Assembly: GCA_018066245.1 (NCBI GenBank)
Contig: JAGHRT010000033.1
Coordinates: 60,630 to 124,629 of the forward strand
Direction of reading: 5' to 3'
Origin: Candidatus Equimonas faecalis
GTDB lineage: Bacteria; Bacteroidota; Bacteroidia; Bacteroidales; Bacteroidaceae
Length of the DNA stretch: 64,000 nt
Notes under the pieces: model-generated
The model's database searches: none
Seen by the model: the letters and a program-made list of their open reading frames with translations, nothing else
What the model was told of the DNA's origin: nothing
Part shown: in pieces, positions 19,221 through 28,892 of the stretch
Position numbering within the stretch: position 1 is the first letter of the stretch
Layout of the letters: the number at the start of each line of letters is the position of its first letter
Program-made: the position numbers and the translations under genes

Positions 19221-19298
19221 CCCGCCGATAGTCGTTCCTATCGGCGGGATAGTGCGTCGTAGTCTATAGGATAGGTTTCAGGAGTCTATAGGGTAGAT
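19221..19298. repeat. Modular repeat array with inverted CGCCGATAG/CTATCGGCG pair, filling an intergenic gap
   Basis: CCCGCCGATAGTCGTTCCTATCGGCGGGATAG..., then TATAGGATAG at 19265 and TATAGGGTAG at 19287. Confidence 0.88.
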
Positions 19299-21110
19299 TT
19301 AATCAGTTGCCCCATTGACGGAATAAAGGCAGGCTTTGTTTTGCACGGTCTCAGGCGTGTTGCCCTTGTAGTTTACGACAAGACCCTTTACTACGACCTT
19401 GTCTCCCACTTTCACGGCCTTGGAGTCCGTGAAGTGCTGGTTGCCGAAACTGTAGCAGCGATAGACGGTGAACACGTTGCTGCCTGCTGCGTCATCGGAG
19501 AGGGTGAAGGTGGCGTTACCATACTGGCCTGTGTCGATTTCCTTGACTGCGGTTACCGTGCCTGACACATAGACTTCGCTACTGGAGTTTTTGTCAGCAC
19601 CGAGTGTGGCGATGAACTTCAGCACGCCTGCGATGTTGTAGGGGTCGGTCTGAGTACCTGTGCCCTTCGGCTCACCTGCAATGACATCTTCCTTGGTAGG
19701 ATCTTTTCCTATGCTCTTGTTATCGAGGAGAGCCCAGGTTACGCTCTTTATGCCTGCTGTGCCGAAGTATTTCTCCAGCGAACCGTAGAGTTCCACCTGC
19801 TTGCCGATGTTGGAAGCTATGGTGGGCTTCAGGGCATCGCGTATGGCGCCTGTGGGAAGTTGTACGGGCATACACTTTGTCAGGTCGGTCTCTCCGGCGT
19901 TGTCAGCCAGCAAGAGGTTGGTCTCTACACTTGCGGCAACACCAAACTTGGCTCCAGAATCATATACTTGTCCTTCCACATAACCTACTATATAGCCCTT
20001 CACATATTGGTTGCCCGTCCCGAGCTGAGCTTTAGCCACGGTGAGCGGATTTTCCTTAGTGCTGTCATCGACTACCGGCTTGGGAGCGTCGGGGTCGGTA
20101 CCGACGGCCTTGCCGTTCACAAGTGCCCACGAAGTGCTCTTTATGCCAGGCACGCCAAAGTACTTCTCCAGCGAACCGTAAACCTCCACCTCTTTCTTAT
20201 AGAGGCCTGAATTGGCCTTGAGTTCAAGGGCGGTGCGGATTGCACCTGCGGGAAGCTGCACAGGGATGCACTTGTCGCAGGAAGTCTCATCAGGACTATC
20301 GGCCAAGAGTATTTCGGTCTGTGCGGCGGAAGGTACGGCAAACACGCAGCTGTCCTTATAGTTCTGGCCGTCCACATAGCCCACAATGTAGCCCTTCACA
20401 TACTGGCTTCCCACGCCCGTCTGCGCCTGTGCCACAGAGTAGGGCTTCTCTTTCGTGCTCTTCTCACCAGCGGGATCGTCGGGGTTGTCGCCGGCCACGC
20501 CCTCCTCGAATATGAAGTTCTTAATCTCGAATGTGGTGGAGCCGCTCTCGGGAGCGTAGAACCAGAAGGCTATGCGCACGTCCTTCTGGTTGGCGAAGGA
20601 GTCGGGCACCTGGATTTCCTCGGTCTTCAGCGTCCAGTCGGACGACTCGAAGGTGGGCTTCCACGAAAGAGCCGTCCACTCGGCCTTGTTGAACTTCTTG
20701 ACGTCGGCACCCTTAGCTACATAAACAATGACGTGGTCTTTGTAGCTGGCATCGTTCTTGGCGTAGGCTATGCAGTAGTCGATGCTGATTTTTATCTTGC
20801 CCGACTTGGCTGCGGTGTTGAAGGCGGGGGAGACAAGCACGCCGCTGACTTCGCGGTTGGTCTTGGCAGACGCGCCGTCCCACTTCTGGTAGCCTGTGGC
20901 CTGGGTGTAGTCGGAACCTGCGCTCCAGGGGTTGGAGAGGTTGTCGATGCCGAGCATTGTCCAGCCAGCCTTGGGAGCGACGGTGGAGTAAGGCAGGGTT
21001 TTGCCGCCCCCTGCGGGCTCATTGATTTCATAGGGCATGGGCACGTCCTCGCAGGCAGCGAAGGCGGCCACGACCGTTACGATGGCGAAAAACTTGCTTA
21101 GGGTTTTCAT
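19299..21110 (-). CDS. Putative lipoprotein with two DUF6359-like repeats and C-terminal OB-like domain
   Basis: FAACEDVPMPYEI lipobox; repeated KPYSVAQAQ...VKGYIVGYV...CIPVQLPAGAIR...VYGSLEKYFG. Confidence 0.8.
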   Translation of the reverse strand: MKTLSKFFAIVTVVAAFAACEDVPMPYEINEPAGGGKTLPYSTVAPKAGWTMLGIDNLSNPWSAGSDYTQATGYQKWDGASAKTNREVSGVLVSPAFNTAAKSGKIKISIDYCIAYAKNDASYKDHVIVYVAKGADVKKFNKAEWTALSWKPTFESSDWTLKTEEIQVPDSFANQKDVRIAFWFYAPESGSTTFEIKNFIFEEGVAGDNPDDPAGEKSTKEKPYSVAQAQTGVGSQYVKGYIVGYVDGQNYKDSCVFAVPSAAQTEILLADSPDETSCDKCIPVQLPAGAIRTALELKANSGLYKKEVEVYGSLEKYFGVPGIKSTSWALVNGKAVGTDPDAPKPVVDDSTKENPLTVAKAQLGTGNQYVKGYIVGYVEGQVYDSGAKFGVAASVETNLLLADNAGETDLTKCMPVQLPTGAIRDALKPTIASNIGKQVELYGSLEKYFGTAGIKSVTWALLDNKSIGKDPTKEDVIAGEPKGTGTQTDPYNIAGVLKFIATLGADKNSSSEVYVSGTVTAVKEIDTGQYGNATFTLSDDAAGSNVFTVYRCYSFGNQHFTDSKAVKVGDKVVVKGLVVNYKGNTPETVQNKACLYSVNGATD

Positions 21111-21158
21111 ATCTGTGGTTGTTGTTTGTTATAATTGTCGCGTTTATCTCTTTATATC

Positions 21159-22226
21159 CTATTTGGAGTTGCCGTTGCCCACGGGGCGCACGTCGTCCTT
21201 GCTGCGGAGCTGCATCTGCCAGTCGGAGCCGTACTTCGTCAGCACGCCAGTATAGGTGCTCTCTACCAGCGGGATGCGCATGAAGCTTATTTCGTTCTGT
21301 GTGCCGGTGCGCAGGGCTATTTGCACGGCACGTCCGGACTGGCCTTCGCTCTCGGCCAGGAGAGTGCGGTTCACACCATAGCCGTCGTCATACAACTCTT
21401 CGGGTGCAAACAGCTTGTAGTAGTTATACACGGGCTGACCGGTGGCGGGATCCACCTTCTGCTTACCAGTAGCGGGGTCTATCACTGCCTCACGGTAAGG
21501 CTCCGGGTCGCCGGAATTGCTTCCCGTAAGGGGGATGCGCAGCTGCGAACCGAGCACTTCGGCTATATAGCCTTTCACGGTAATGAGGCGCGGAGTAGTC
21601 ATGTGCGACTGGTTGCTGCCCTTTTCCAGCCAGCTTATGCCCTCGGCTGTGGTAAGGTTGATGGGCGTGAGTTCAGGAGCCTTGGGGTCGGGCTTGCCCA
21701 GAAGCTCTACGTTGGTGCGGCAGGATTGCAGGAGCATGGGACCCAGCTTGCGGTTGCCTGCGCTGGTGTAGTAGGGCGTACCGATTTTGGGCACCTGGCT
21801 GTAGTTGCCCACATACAGGCCCTGGAGATTGATTTTTATCCGCTGGCCAAGCGGGAAGTAGGGGGCAATCCATGTGTTCTTCACGCCAATCTGTATGCAC
21901 TGGTCTTTCTCGCCGCCAGCCTCGCCGCCGCCGAGGTCGCGGATGACAAGGGTCTGGTAGAGGTTGCCGCCGGCATCGTTGGCCACGACTACGCCCTCAA
22001 TCACGAGTGAGGTGTCCACTTTCACGAAGTCGGTACCGCCGGACTCGGCAGCCATATACTCGGCATAGTCCTGCTTGAGCTGGTAAATCGTGGAATTGGT
22101 CTGGCCCACGCCAGTGGGGCTGGTGATGATATAGTCGCTCACGTCAGGGCTGTCGGTCCTATCGAGACAGCCTGTCAAGCCTAAGGCCATGAGGGCGCAA
22201 GCGAGGGTGGGGATAATCTTTTTCAT
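21159..22226 (-). CDS. DUF5689-like lipoprotein
   Basis: LGLTGCLDRTDSP lipobox; VKVDTSLVIEGVVVANDAGGNLYQTLVIRD. Confidence 0.75.
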   Translation of the reverse strand: MKKIIPTLACALMALGLTGCLDRTDSPDVSDYIITSPTGVGQTNSTIYQLKQDYAEYMAAESGGTDFVKVDTSLVIEGVVVANDAGGNLYQTLVIRDLGGGEAGGEKDQCIQIGVKNTWIAPYFPLGQRIKINLQGLYVGNYSQVPKIGTPYYTSAGNRKLGPMLLQSCRTNVELLGKPDPKAPELTPINLTTAEGISWLEKGSNQSHMTTPRLITVKGYIAEVLGSQLRIPLTGSNSGDPEPYREAVIDPATGKQKVDPATGQPVYNYYKLFAPEELYDDGYGVNRTLLAESEGQSGRAVQIALRTGTQNEISFMRIPLVESTYTGVLTKYGSDWQMQLRSKDDVRPVGNGNSK

Positions 22227-22294
22227 GAGTTCTGATGCTTGTTGGGGTTCAAGTTCGCTCTATACTTTATAATGTGTGTACCTGCCGTAGGGGA

Positions 22295-24985
22295 TTAGAA
22301 CTTGAGGCCCACGTTCAGGAAAAAGTTGAAGGGGAAGGCGTAGTAGTACTTTGAGTTTCGGCTGAACTTGTAGGCGCGATCCTCGCCCTTGGTGTACTGT
22401 CCGTCCGATTCCTTGTAGTAGCTGTCGTCGCGGTTCTGCTCATAGCCGCCCGTCTTCAAGTTGCGGTTGTTCGTAATGTTGGTCAGGTTCAGATTGATGC
22501 TGAGTGTGCGTCCGTGCTTCAGGCGGAGGCTCTTGCCTATGCTGGCATCCAGCATGAAGCCTCCCTTAAACTTCTCCTGCTCCTTGGCATAGGAAGCCAC
22601 GAGTTGTCCTTGGGTATTATAAATCAGCGCACCCTCGGCCTCTGCCTCGGCCTTGGTGAATTTGGACTGGCCGTCGGCAGTGAGTTTGTCCCACTTGCCT
22701 GCGGTGATGTAGGTGCTGTTCAGGCGCTGGTAGGGGCTGAATGCCACATACACGCGGTCGTAGTAGTTCAGATTAAGCTCAAAGAACCAGTAGTTGATGT
22801 TATACTTCACGCCCAGGCAGGCTGCCGCCAGCGGAGTGCCGCCCACCCGCATGTCTTCGGCAATCACCTGCAACTGACCGTTCTGCCCCGTTACGGGGTT
22901 TTTGAAGGTGTTGAGTTCGCGTATCTGCTTGGCATCGGAGCCTTCGGGATTGACCTGTGCAAAGGGGTTGCTGACGTATTTGGCCTCGGCTATGGTGCCG
23001 TAGAGATGGAAGCTGAGGTTGTTGGTTACCTGATAGTTGAAATAGGCTTCCAGACCATAGTGGCGTTTGTCCACTCCTGTCATTGTGAGGTAGGTGAAGC
23101 AGGACTGCTGGTCGTTATAGTAGGCCGTCTGCTCAATGCCGTTCTTGAAGTAGGCGAAGTAGCCGCTCAGCTGTCCGCTGAACTTGCCGAAGGTAAACTT
23201 ATAAGCCAGCTCGGCAGAAGTGAGGCCCTGATTGGTGAGATTATTCACGAAGTTGTTTTGCACGCGGGGAGCCACGAAGGCATTACGTGCTTCGGGGGCA
23301 CGGCTGGCCACGTTGGCAGCCAGACTGAGGCGGTGGTTGGCGTTGGGAGTCCAGGCCACGATGAGCTTGGCATTGCCTCCGAGGAACTTGGCCGCCCCGC
23401 TCTTGCCATAGGAGTAGCCCTTGTAGCATCCGTTCTCCATAAGGCCTTCGCGCTCCATGGTGGTGCCGTCGATGCTGCCGCCCAAGGCGAGATACCAGTC
23501 GGCCAGATTGTATTCGGCCTGCACCCATGCGCGGGCCTTGTTCACGAAGAGGTTGTAGTTGTAGCCGAACTTGTCGTCCACGCCCACACGGCGGTTGGGA
23601 TTTCTCAGGTCGTTCTGTGCCTCCTCGCTTTGCAGGCCGTGAGCATTGGCGGCAAACTTATCGATGTCGGTGAAGTACTGTCCGCCAAGGAGGTCGGCCA
23701 TGGTCTTGTAGTGCAGACCCTTGTTCATGCTCAGCTGCAAGCCGGCGGCATACTTGCCGTGGGCGTTGAAGCGGTGGTTGAATGTGGTGGAGAGGGCCGT
23801 ACCCATCTGGTCATTGTGGCGGCGCTCCTGATAATAGAGGCTTTCCGAGCCGTTCTGCCGATTGACGAAATACATGCGGTCCCAGTCAATCTGGCGATTC
23901 TCCTCACAGGCGGTCCAACGGTCGCGCAGGTCTTTCCACTGCTCCACGAGGAAGGGATTTTCCTCCAGATAGGCCATGCTGTTCTCCTCGGGGTCATACA
24001 CGTTGAATACGCTGGAAGGCAGATTCTTGTAGTAGTCGGGACGGGGGTCGTAGGCATCGCCGCTCCATCCCAGGGCCGTGCTGCTGTACTTGGCATAGTG
24101 GAAGCCGGCGCTGGTGGTGAGGTCCTTGGTGCCGTCCAGGCTTTTCCAGTCCCAAGTCAGTATGGCGGTGGGGTCAAAGCTCTCCACCACGCGGGCGTTG
24201 CGCTTTTTGCCGCCCTGATAGCCCCAGTTGGGGTTGTAGTAGTGGGAGTTGGCCAGAGCGTAGGCCTCCTCGGTGCTGGCTCCCTGCTGTGCGCGTTCGG
24301 TGGGGCTGCCGTAGGTTACGAGCGAGAGGTCGTGCTGTAGGTTGAAGCGCTTCTGCACGGCCAGATAATAGCCCAGGGAGTTGTAGAAGGTGCCCGGCAC
24401 ATTGCCCCACCCCATGGGTGCGCCCCTGTAGCTCAGGCTGCCGGCGAAGGCCCAGCCATTGCGGTTGAAGCCCGTGCCGTGGGTGTACATCACGCGGCCC
24501 ACATAGTTGCGGTTGCAGGCGCTCAGCGTGAGTTTGTTGCCCGCATAGATTTGCGAGGGGCGCATGTTTATGCTCTGTGCGCCGCCCACGTCGCTCAGGC
24601 CGTAGCCGGCCATCTGCCCGAAGCCGATGCCCTCCTTGTTGCGCGTGGCCTCGTTCAGGCCGCCCACCGAGCTGTAGTTGAAGCTGCCGCGCTCCACGTC
24701 CTGCATCATCAGGCCGTTGATGTAGGTCTGACTGTACACGTTGTCGAAGGCACGCACCTTGAAGCGCATGGCGCTGAAGCCATAGCCCACGGCGCTCAGG
24801 TAGGGGTCGGCGGTTTGGACGTTGCTCACGGTCTGCGCCACGTCGGCATCCTCGTCGAGCTGCGATTCGGTGAAGGTGAAGTCGGCATTGTCCACGCTCA
24901 GCGAGTCCGTCGTCTCCACCTGGGCCCAAGTGCCCTGTCCGCCCCAGAGGACGGCCACCGTCAGGAGAATGAAACCTTTTCTCAT
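22295..24985 (-). CDS. TonB-dependent receptor-type outer membrane beta-barrel
   Basis: Signal peptide; plug-like segment (INGLMMQDVERGSFNYSSVGGLNEATRNKEG...INMRPSQI); aromatic C-terminus FFLNVGLKF. Confidence 0.8.
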   Translation of the reverse strand: MRKGFILLTVAVLWGGQGTWAQVETTDSLSVDNADFTFTESQLDEDADVAQTVSNVQTADPYLSAVGYGFSAMRFKVRAFDNVYSQTYINGLMMQDVERGSFNYSSVGGLNEATRNKEGIGFGQMAGYGLSDVGGAQSINMRPSQIYAGNKLTLSACNRNYVGRVMYTHGTGFNRNGWAFAGSLSYRGAPMGWGNVPGTFYNSLGYYLAVQKRFNLQHDLSLVTYGSPTERAQQGASTEEAYALANSHYYNPNWGYQGGKKRNARVVESFDPTAILTWDWKSLDGTKDLTTSAGFHYAKYSSTALGWSGDAYDPRPDYYKNLPSSVFNVYDPEENSMAYLEENPFLVEQWKDLRDRWTACEENRQIDWDRMYFVNRQNGSESLYYQERRHNDQMGTALSTTFNHRFNAHGKYAAGLQLSMNKGLHYKTMADLLGGQYFTDIDKFAANAHGLQSEEAQNDLRNPNRRVGVDDKFGYNYNLFVNKARAWVQAEYNLADWYLALGGSIDGTTMEREGLMENGCYKGYSYGKSGAAKFLGGNAKLIVAWTPNANHRLSLAANVASRAPEARNAFVAPRVQNNFVNNLTNQGLTSAELAYKFTFGKFSGQLSGYFAYFKNGIEQTAYYNDQQSCFTYLTMTGVDKRHYGLEAYFNYQVTNNLSFHLYGTIAEAKYVSNPFAQVNPEGSDAKQIRELNTFKNPVTGQNGQLQVIAEDMRVGGTPLAAACLGVKYNINYWFFELNLNYYDRVYVAFSPYQRLNSTYITAGKWDKLTADGQSKFTKAEAEAEGALIYNTQGQLVASYAKEQEKFKGGFMLDASIGKSLRLKHGRTLSINLNLTNITNNRNLKTGGYEQNRDDSYYKESDGQYTKGEDRAYKFSRNSKYYYAFPFNFFLNVGLKF

Positions 24986-25017
24986 GTTATTCTATGTAAT
25001 TTTAAGCTTTCAAAGCG

Positions 25018-25025
25018 CAAAGATA
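25018..25025 (-). promoter_or_regulatory. -7 box TATCTTTG upstream of TonB-type receptor
   Basis: Complement of CAAAGATA; TTCGTATCTTTGCGC. Confidence 0.5.
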
Positions 25026-25202
25026 CGAATAAGCAAGCGAATTGCCAAACCTACACAGCGAAATTTAAGCATTTCCCTACGCAAGCGGCCTAAACTGACA
25101 ATATATAATATATAATGTGTACCCTCAACGCCCCGAAGAGGGCACGGAATCCAGCCCCGGGAAACAGTTCCCCGGGAATCGGTTCTATCGGGCGGGCATA
25201 AC

Positions 25203-25237
25203 AAAAAGCCGCAGTATGCATCACGCACGCTGCGGCT
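25203..25237 (-). terminator. Hairpin with U-tract on minus strand
   Basis: AAAAAGCCGCAG...CTGCGGCT; on the minus strand AGCCGCAG...CTGCGGCTTTTTG. Confidence 0.5.
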
Positions 25238-25751
25238 CCCTACTTACTTAACTTAAAAACTAATGAAAAATATACTTACTAACCTTTATTTCGTTTTTGT
25301 TCTGCGGCAGTGCGCCGCGGTTGGAAGTGGAAGAGTGTCTAGTTTAGTTTTGCTGGAAGACCTCGTAGGAGTTTTTCGTTTTTGTGTTGGTTAGAGGAAT
25401 CCGTTGTGTGTCTCTTTCTGTTTCCGAGTGCAAAAGTACGAGTTATTTTCATACCTACCAAATAAAATCCAAAAAGATTTGCATATTTTTTGTATATATG
25501 TGCGATTTTATAGGATTATGCTATGCAGAAATGCCAAATACGATAGAAATAATCGGATTTTAGGGTTTATTTAGTGTACACAAGCGCCGATTTTCCGAAT
25601 TCAGGGATTACCGAAAGCGAAGGAAGGGGGACTTTTGTATGTCGGCAGGGTATTTTACACGCACAGCAGGAAAGGTTGCGACTTATATATATAATAATGT
25701 ATCCCGCAACACTCCTATGGTCTTTCCTGCCTGTTCTCCCCCGTCGTAGTC

Positions 25752-25835
25752 CGCCGAGAATTTCGCGTAAGCCGCCGAGAGTTGCGCGTAGTCCGCCGAG
25801 AGTTTCGCGTAAGCCGCCGAGAGTGCGGAGAGAGG
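25752..25835. repeat. 21-bp CGCCGAGA repeat array (4 units)
   Basis: CGCCGA heads at 25752, 25773, 25794, 25815: units CGCCGAGAATTTCGCGTAAGC / CGCCGAGAGTTGCGCGTAGTC and variants. Confidence 0.92.
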
Positions 25836-25990
25836 GAGAAGGGGGTACGACGGCAAGCGACCCGGAAGGGCAAATCAGGCTGACAGCAATATCGCATTGC
25901 CGCAAAAGCGGGAAATGGAAGCTTGATTCCGGGAACAAGTAAGCCAGCCGCTTTACGGGGCGACTGGCTACTCATTATTATATATATATT

Positions 25991-26160
25991 AGGTTATGCG
26001 CGTATATGGATTAAGTTATGCGCATATATGGATTAAGTTATGCGCGTATATGGATTAAGCTATGCGCGTATATGGATTAAGCTATGCGCGTATATGGATT
26101 AGGGTATGCGCGTATATGGATTAGGTTATGCGCGTATATGGAGAGGCTATGCGCACGGGG
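25991..26160. repeat. 22-bp tandem repeat, about 8 copies
   Basis: TATGCGCGTATATGGATTA(A/G)(G)(T/C); TATGCG at 25995, 26017, 26039, 26061, 26083, 26105, 26127, 26148. Confidence 0.97.
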
Positions 26161-26170
26161 CACTTCCGTT

Positions 26171-26872
26171 TCACGCTTTCAGCATCTCGACCATCTTCTC
26201 CACGCCGAGCGTCGCCACGTCCTGGATGACCGTAACGCGGTGGCCGGTGGAAGGCACCTGTACTTCCTTGGGGTCGATGAGGAATACGGGGGCAGAGGGA
26301 TTGACGTAATGGATAAGTCCCGCTGCCGGATAGACATTAAGGCTGGTTCCTACGATGGCAAACACGTCCGCCTGCATGGCTGCGGCTGCGGCTTCCTCCA
26401 TGCGCGGCACGGCTTCGCCAAACCACACGATGAAGGGGCGCAGCCGGCTGCCGTCGCGGGCGCGGTCGGCTGCCGTAAGCTGGCAGCGGTCGGCGGGGAG
26501 CGTAACGACTTGCGTGAGGTCGTCGGGGCGGCGCGAGGAGCAGGCCTTCATCAATTCGCCGTGGAGATAGATGATTTTGCTGCTGCCGGCGCGGGCGTGG
26601 AGGTCATCGACGTTTTGCGTAACCACCGTTACGTCGTATTCCCGCTCCAGTTCTGCCAGCAACCGGTGGGCGCGGTTGGGCTGGGCGGCCTGCAGTTGCG
26701 TGCGCAGGCCGTTGTAGAATGCCGTAACGAGGTCGGGGTCGGCCTGCCAGCCCTCGGGCGTGGCCACCTGACTGACATCGTATTTTTCCCAAAGGCCACC
26801 GCTGTCGCGGAAGGTGGCGAATCCGCTTTCGGCGCTGATGCCTGCACCGGTGAGTACAACGAGTTTTTTCAT
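26171..26872 (-). CDS. Sir2-family NAD-dependent protein deacylase
   Basis: VVLTGAGISAESGFATFRDSGGLW, VTQNVDDLHARAG, PFIVWFGEAVP. Confidence 0.95.
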   Translation of the reverse strand: MKKLVVLTGAGISAESGFATFRDSGGLWEKYDVSQVATPEGWQADPDLVTAFYNGLRTQLQAAQPNRAHRLLAELEREYDVTVVTQNVDDLHARAGSSKIIYLHGELMKACSSRRPDDLTQVVTLPADRCQLTAADRARDGSRLRPFIVWFGEAVPRMEEAAAAAMQADVFAIVGTSLNVYPAAGLIHYVNPSAPVFLIDPKEVQVPSTGHRVTVIQDVATLGVEKMVEMLKA

Positions 26873-26913
26873 ATCCTGCGAGTTTTTCGGTTTACTCCTT
26901 TTGCCCTTCGCCT

Positions 26914-27513
26914 TCAGCTTTCACCCAGTTCCTCTATCGCTACGAGCCGCTGCATGACCACGTGGATGATGACGGCGGCCAGTGAGCGGGCACGGAGTTT
27001 CTCCATGATGTTTTTGCGGTGCGTAATGACAGTGGTCAGGCTGATGCAGAGGCGGTCGGCTATCTCCTTGTTGATGTAGCCTTTCGCCAGGAGCACGGCC
27101 ACTTCGGCTTCGCGCAGCGTGAGCAGGGCTTTGCCGGTGGGGCCGGGAGCCGGGTGTGAGCAGGCGGGCATGGCGGGATGGCCAAGGTGGCGCAGGCGCA
27201 GCACGTCCTTGGTGAGGGCGGCTTCGTCCTGGCAGACGTTCAGGGTGAGCAGGCCGGGGAGGCGGGGGAAGCCGTCGCCCTGCACGAGCACGATGCTGCG
27301 GTGGGAGCGTTGCTGGAAGTAGGCTGTGTGCTGGAAGTATATGGAGGAGCTCACGAAGTAGTGCATGAAACTTTCCGGCTGGGCTACGGCAAGTTCCTCC
27401 AGCGAGCGGAAAATGCACAGTTCGGCGTAGGGAATGATGTCTTGCAGCAGCATACGCAGCCCCATGGCGGCGAGGCGGTTGTCTTCTACTATGGCTACTT
27501 TTATCTGGTCCAT
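26914..27513 (-). CDS. LuxR-family response-regulator-like transcription factor with atypical receiver
   Basis: VAIVEDNRLAAMGL receiver start; C-terminal HTH LTLREAEVAVLLAKGYINKEIADRLCISLTTVITHRKNIMEKL. Confidence 0.88.
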   Translation of the reverse strand: MDQIKVAIVEDNRLAAMGLRMLLQDIIPYAELCIFRSLEELAVAQPESFMHYFVSSSIYFQHTAYFQQRSHRSIVLVQGDGFPRLPGLLTLNVCQDEAALTKDVLRLRHLGHPAMPACSHPAPGPTGKALLTLREAEVAVLLAKGYINKEIADRLCISLTTVITHRKNIMEKLRARSLAAVIIHVVMQRLVAIEELGES

Positions 27514-27531
27514 AATATAAGGAATGCAGGC

Positions 27532-27930
27532 TTACGCGGGGAACGAGTTGAAGAGGATTACGGCGAGCACGGCGGCGGTTATGGCGGCGTAGAGCCAGTC
27601 GCGCTGGCGCAGATAGCCCAACAGTGAGAGCAGCACCCTGACTACGGGCGTCAGAATGAGCACCAGCACGCCGAGTTGTATGAGGGAGCGTCCGCTACCG
27701 GCCAGCACGCCGCCACAGATGCCTGGGAGGGTAGTGCTTTCGGCGGGATGGAAGGCGGGGTCGGTATAGGAGAATTGCGTATAGTCGGGCAGGGCTTCGC
27801 CGCCGTGGCGGACGAGATACACGCTGCCGCCGGCCAGACACACGGCCAGGGCGATTCCTACGCCTATGCGCAGGGTGTGGCACACGAGGGCCTGGATGGC
27901 GGTGTCGGGAGTAGAGGAGGAGTGTTTCAT
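27532..27930 (-). CDS. DUF1634-like membrane protein
   Basis: Three TM segments; LIQLGVLVLILTPVVRVLLSLLGYLRQRDWLYA; adjacent to TauE/SafE gene. Confidence 0.8.
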   Translation of the reverse strand: MKHSSSTPDTAIQALVCHTLRIGVGIALAVCLAGGSVYLVRHGGEALPDYTQFSYTDPAFHPAESTTLPGICGGVLAGSGRSLIQLGVLVLILTPVVRVLLSLLGYLRQRDWLYAAITAAVLAVILFNSFPA

Positions 27931-27937
27931 CGGAGGA

Positions 27938-28774
27938 TTAGAATTTTCCGGCCAAGGCCATGTACATCATGTTCAGCGCGACACCGAGCACGGCCACGGC
28001 AAACACTTTGCGCAGCAGGCGGACATCGAGCCGCTTGAGCAGGCGTGCGCCCGTCAGAGCGCCCGCCAGTACGCCCGCCATTACGGGGAAGGCGATGCCG
28101 GGGGTAATCACGCCGCGCTGCACATACACGACAGCCGAGGCGCACGCCGTTACGCCCATCATGAAGTTGCTGGTCGTGGTGCTTACCTTAAAGGGGCATT
28201 TCATCAGGTCGTCCATAGCGATGACTTTCAGCACGCCGCTGCCGATGCCCAGTATGCCGCTCAACATGCCCGCCGCACCCATCACGCCGAAGCCGCCCGC
28301 GACGTTGCGCAGGCCATACGCCTGAAGTGAGCCGTCGGGCTGCGGCCATGAGCCGTTCAGGCGCAGGCGCGTGGCGAGGGGGCTGGGTTCCACGGCGCGG
28401 CGGACGGCGCGGCGGCGGAACTGGACGGCGGCAGTGAGCAGGAGCACGAGGCTGTAGATGAAGGCGATTACGGCGTTGTTCAGCCAGACGGCTATCCATG
28501 CGCCCACGACTGCGCCCACCGTGGTGGCTATTTCGAGGAACATGCCCAGGCGCACGTTGGTGATGCCCTCCTTCACATACGCGCTGCCCGCCCCGCTGGA
28601 CGTGGCGATGCTGGCCACGAGGGCCGCGCCCACCGCGTAGTGGAAATCCACGCCGAAACCGAGGGTCAGCACGGGGATGACCACCACCCCGCCGCCCAGT
28701 CCGGTGAGCGAGCCCAAAAGGCCTGCGGCATAGGCCGCCGCGAGGAGTATCAAGGTGAAAGTGAGGATGGTCAT
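27938..28774 (-). CDS. Sulfite exporter TauE/SafE family protein
   Basis: MTILTFTLILLAAAYAAGLLGSLTGLGGGVVVIPVLTLGFG. Confidence 0.92.
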   Translation of the reverse strand: MTILTFTLILLAAAYAAGLLGSLTGLGGGVVVIPVLTLGFGVDFHYAVGAALVASIATSSGAGSAYVKEGITNVRLGMFLEIATTVGAVVGAWIAVWLNNAVIAFIYSLVLLLTAAVQFRRRAVRRAVEPSPLATRLRLNGSWPQPDGSLQAYGLRNVAGGFGVMGAAGMLSGILGIGSGVLKVIAMDDLMKCPFKVSTTTSNFMMGVTACASAVVYVQRGVITPGIAFPVMAGVLAGALTGARLLKRLDVRLLRKVFAVAVLGVALNMMYMALAGKF

Positions 28775-28825
28775 GGGCTGAGAAAAGATAAAATTCCCTA
28801 ATTTCAGTGCAAATTTACGCAAAAC

Positions 28826-28858
28826 TTTTGGCATTTCACCCCTTTTTCCGTACATTTG
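28826..28858 (+). promoter_or_regulatory. Bacteroidetes promoter for the alpha-2-macroglobulin-like gene
   Basis: TTTTG near -33 and TACATTTG at 28851..28858. Confidence 0.6.
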
Positions 28859-28892
28859 CGGCCTGAGTGATGAATAATAGCCCACTTTGCGT

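Noticed and set aside
25567-25942. Overlapping 120-aa ORFs on both strands across the 21-bp array
   Set aside because: Openness is explained by the repeat, which has no stops in either strand; no convincing start context or homology.
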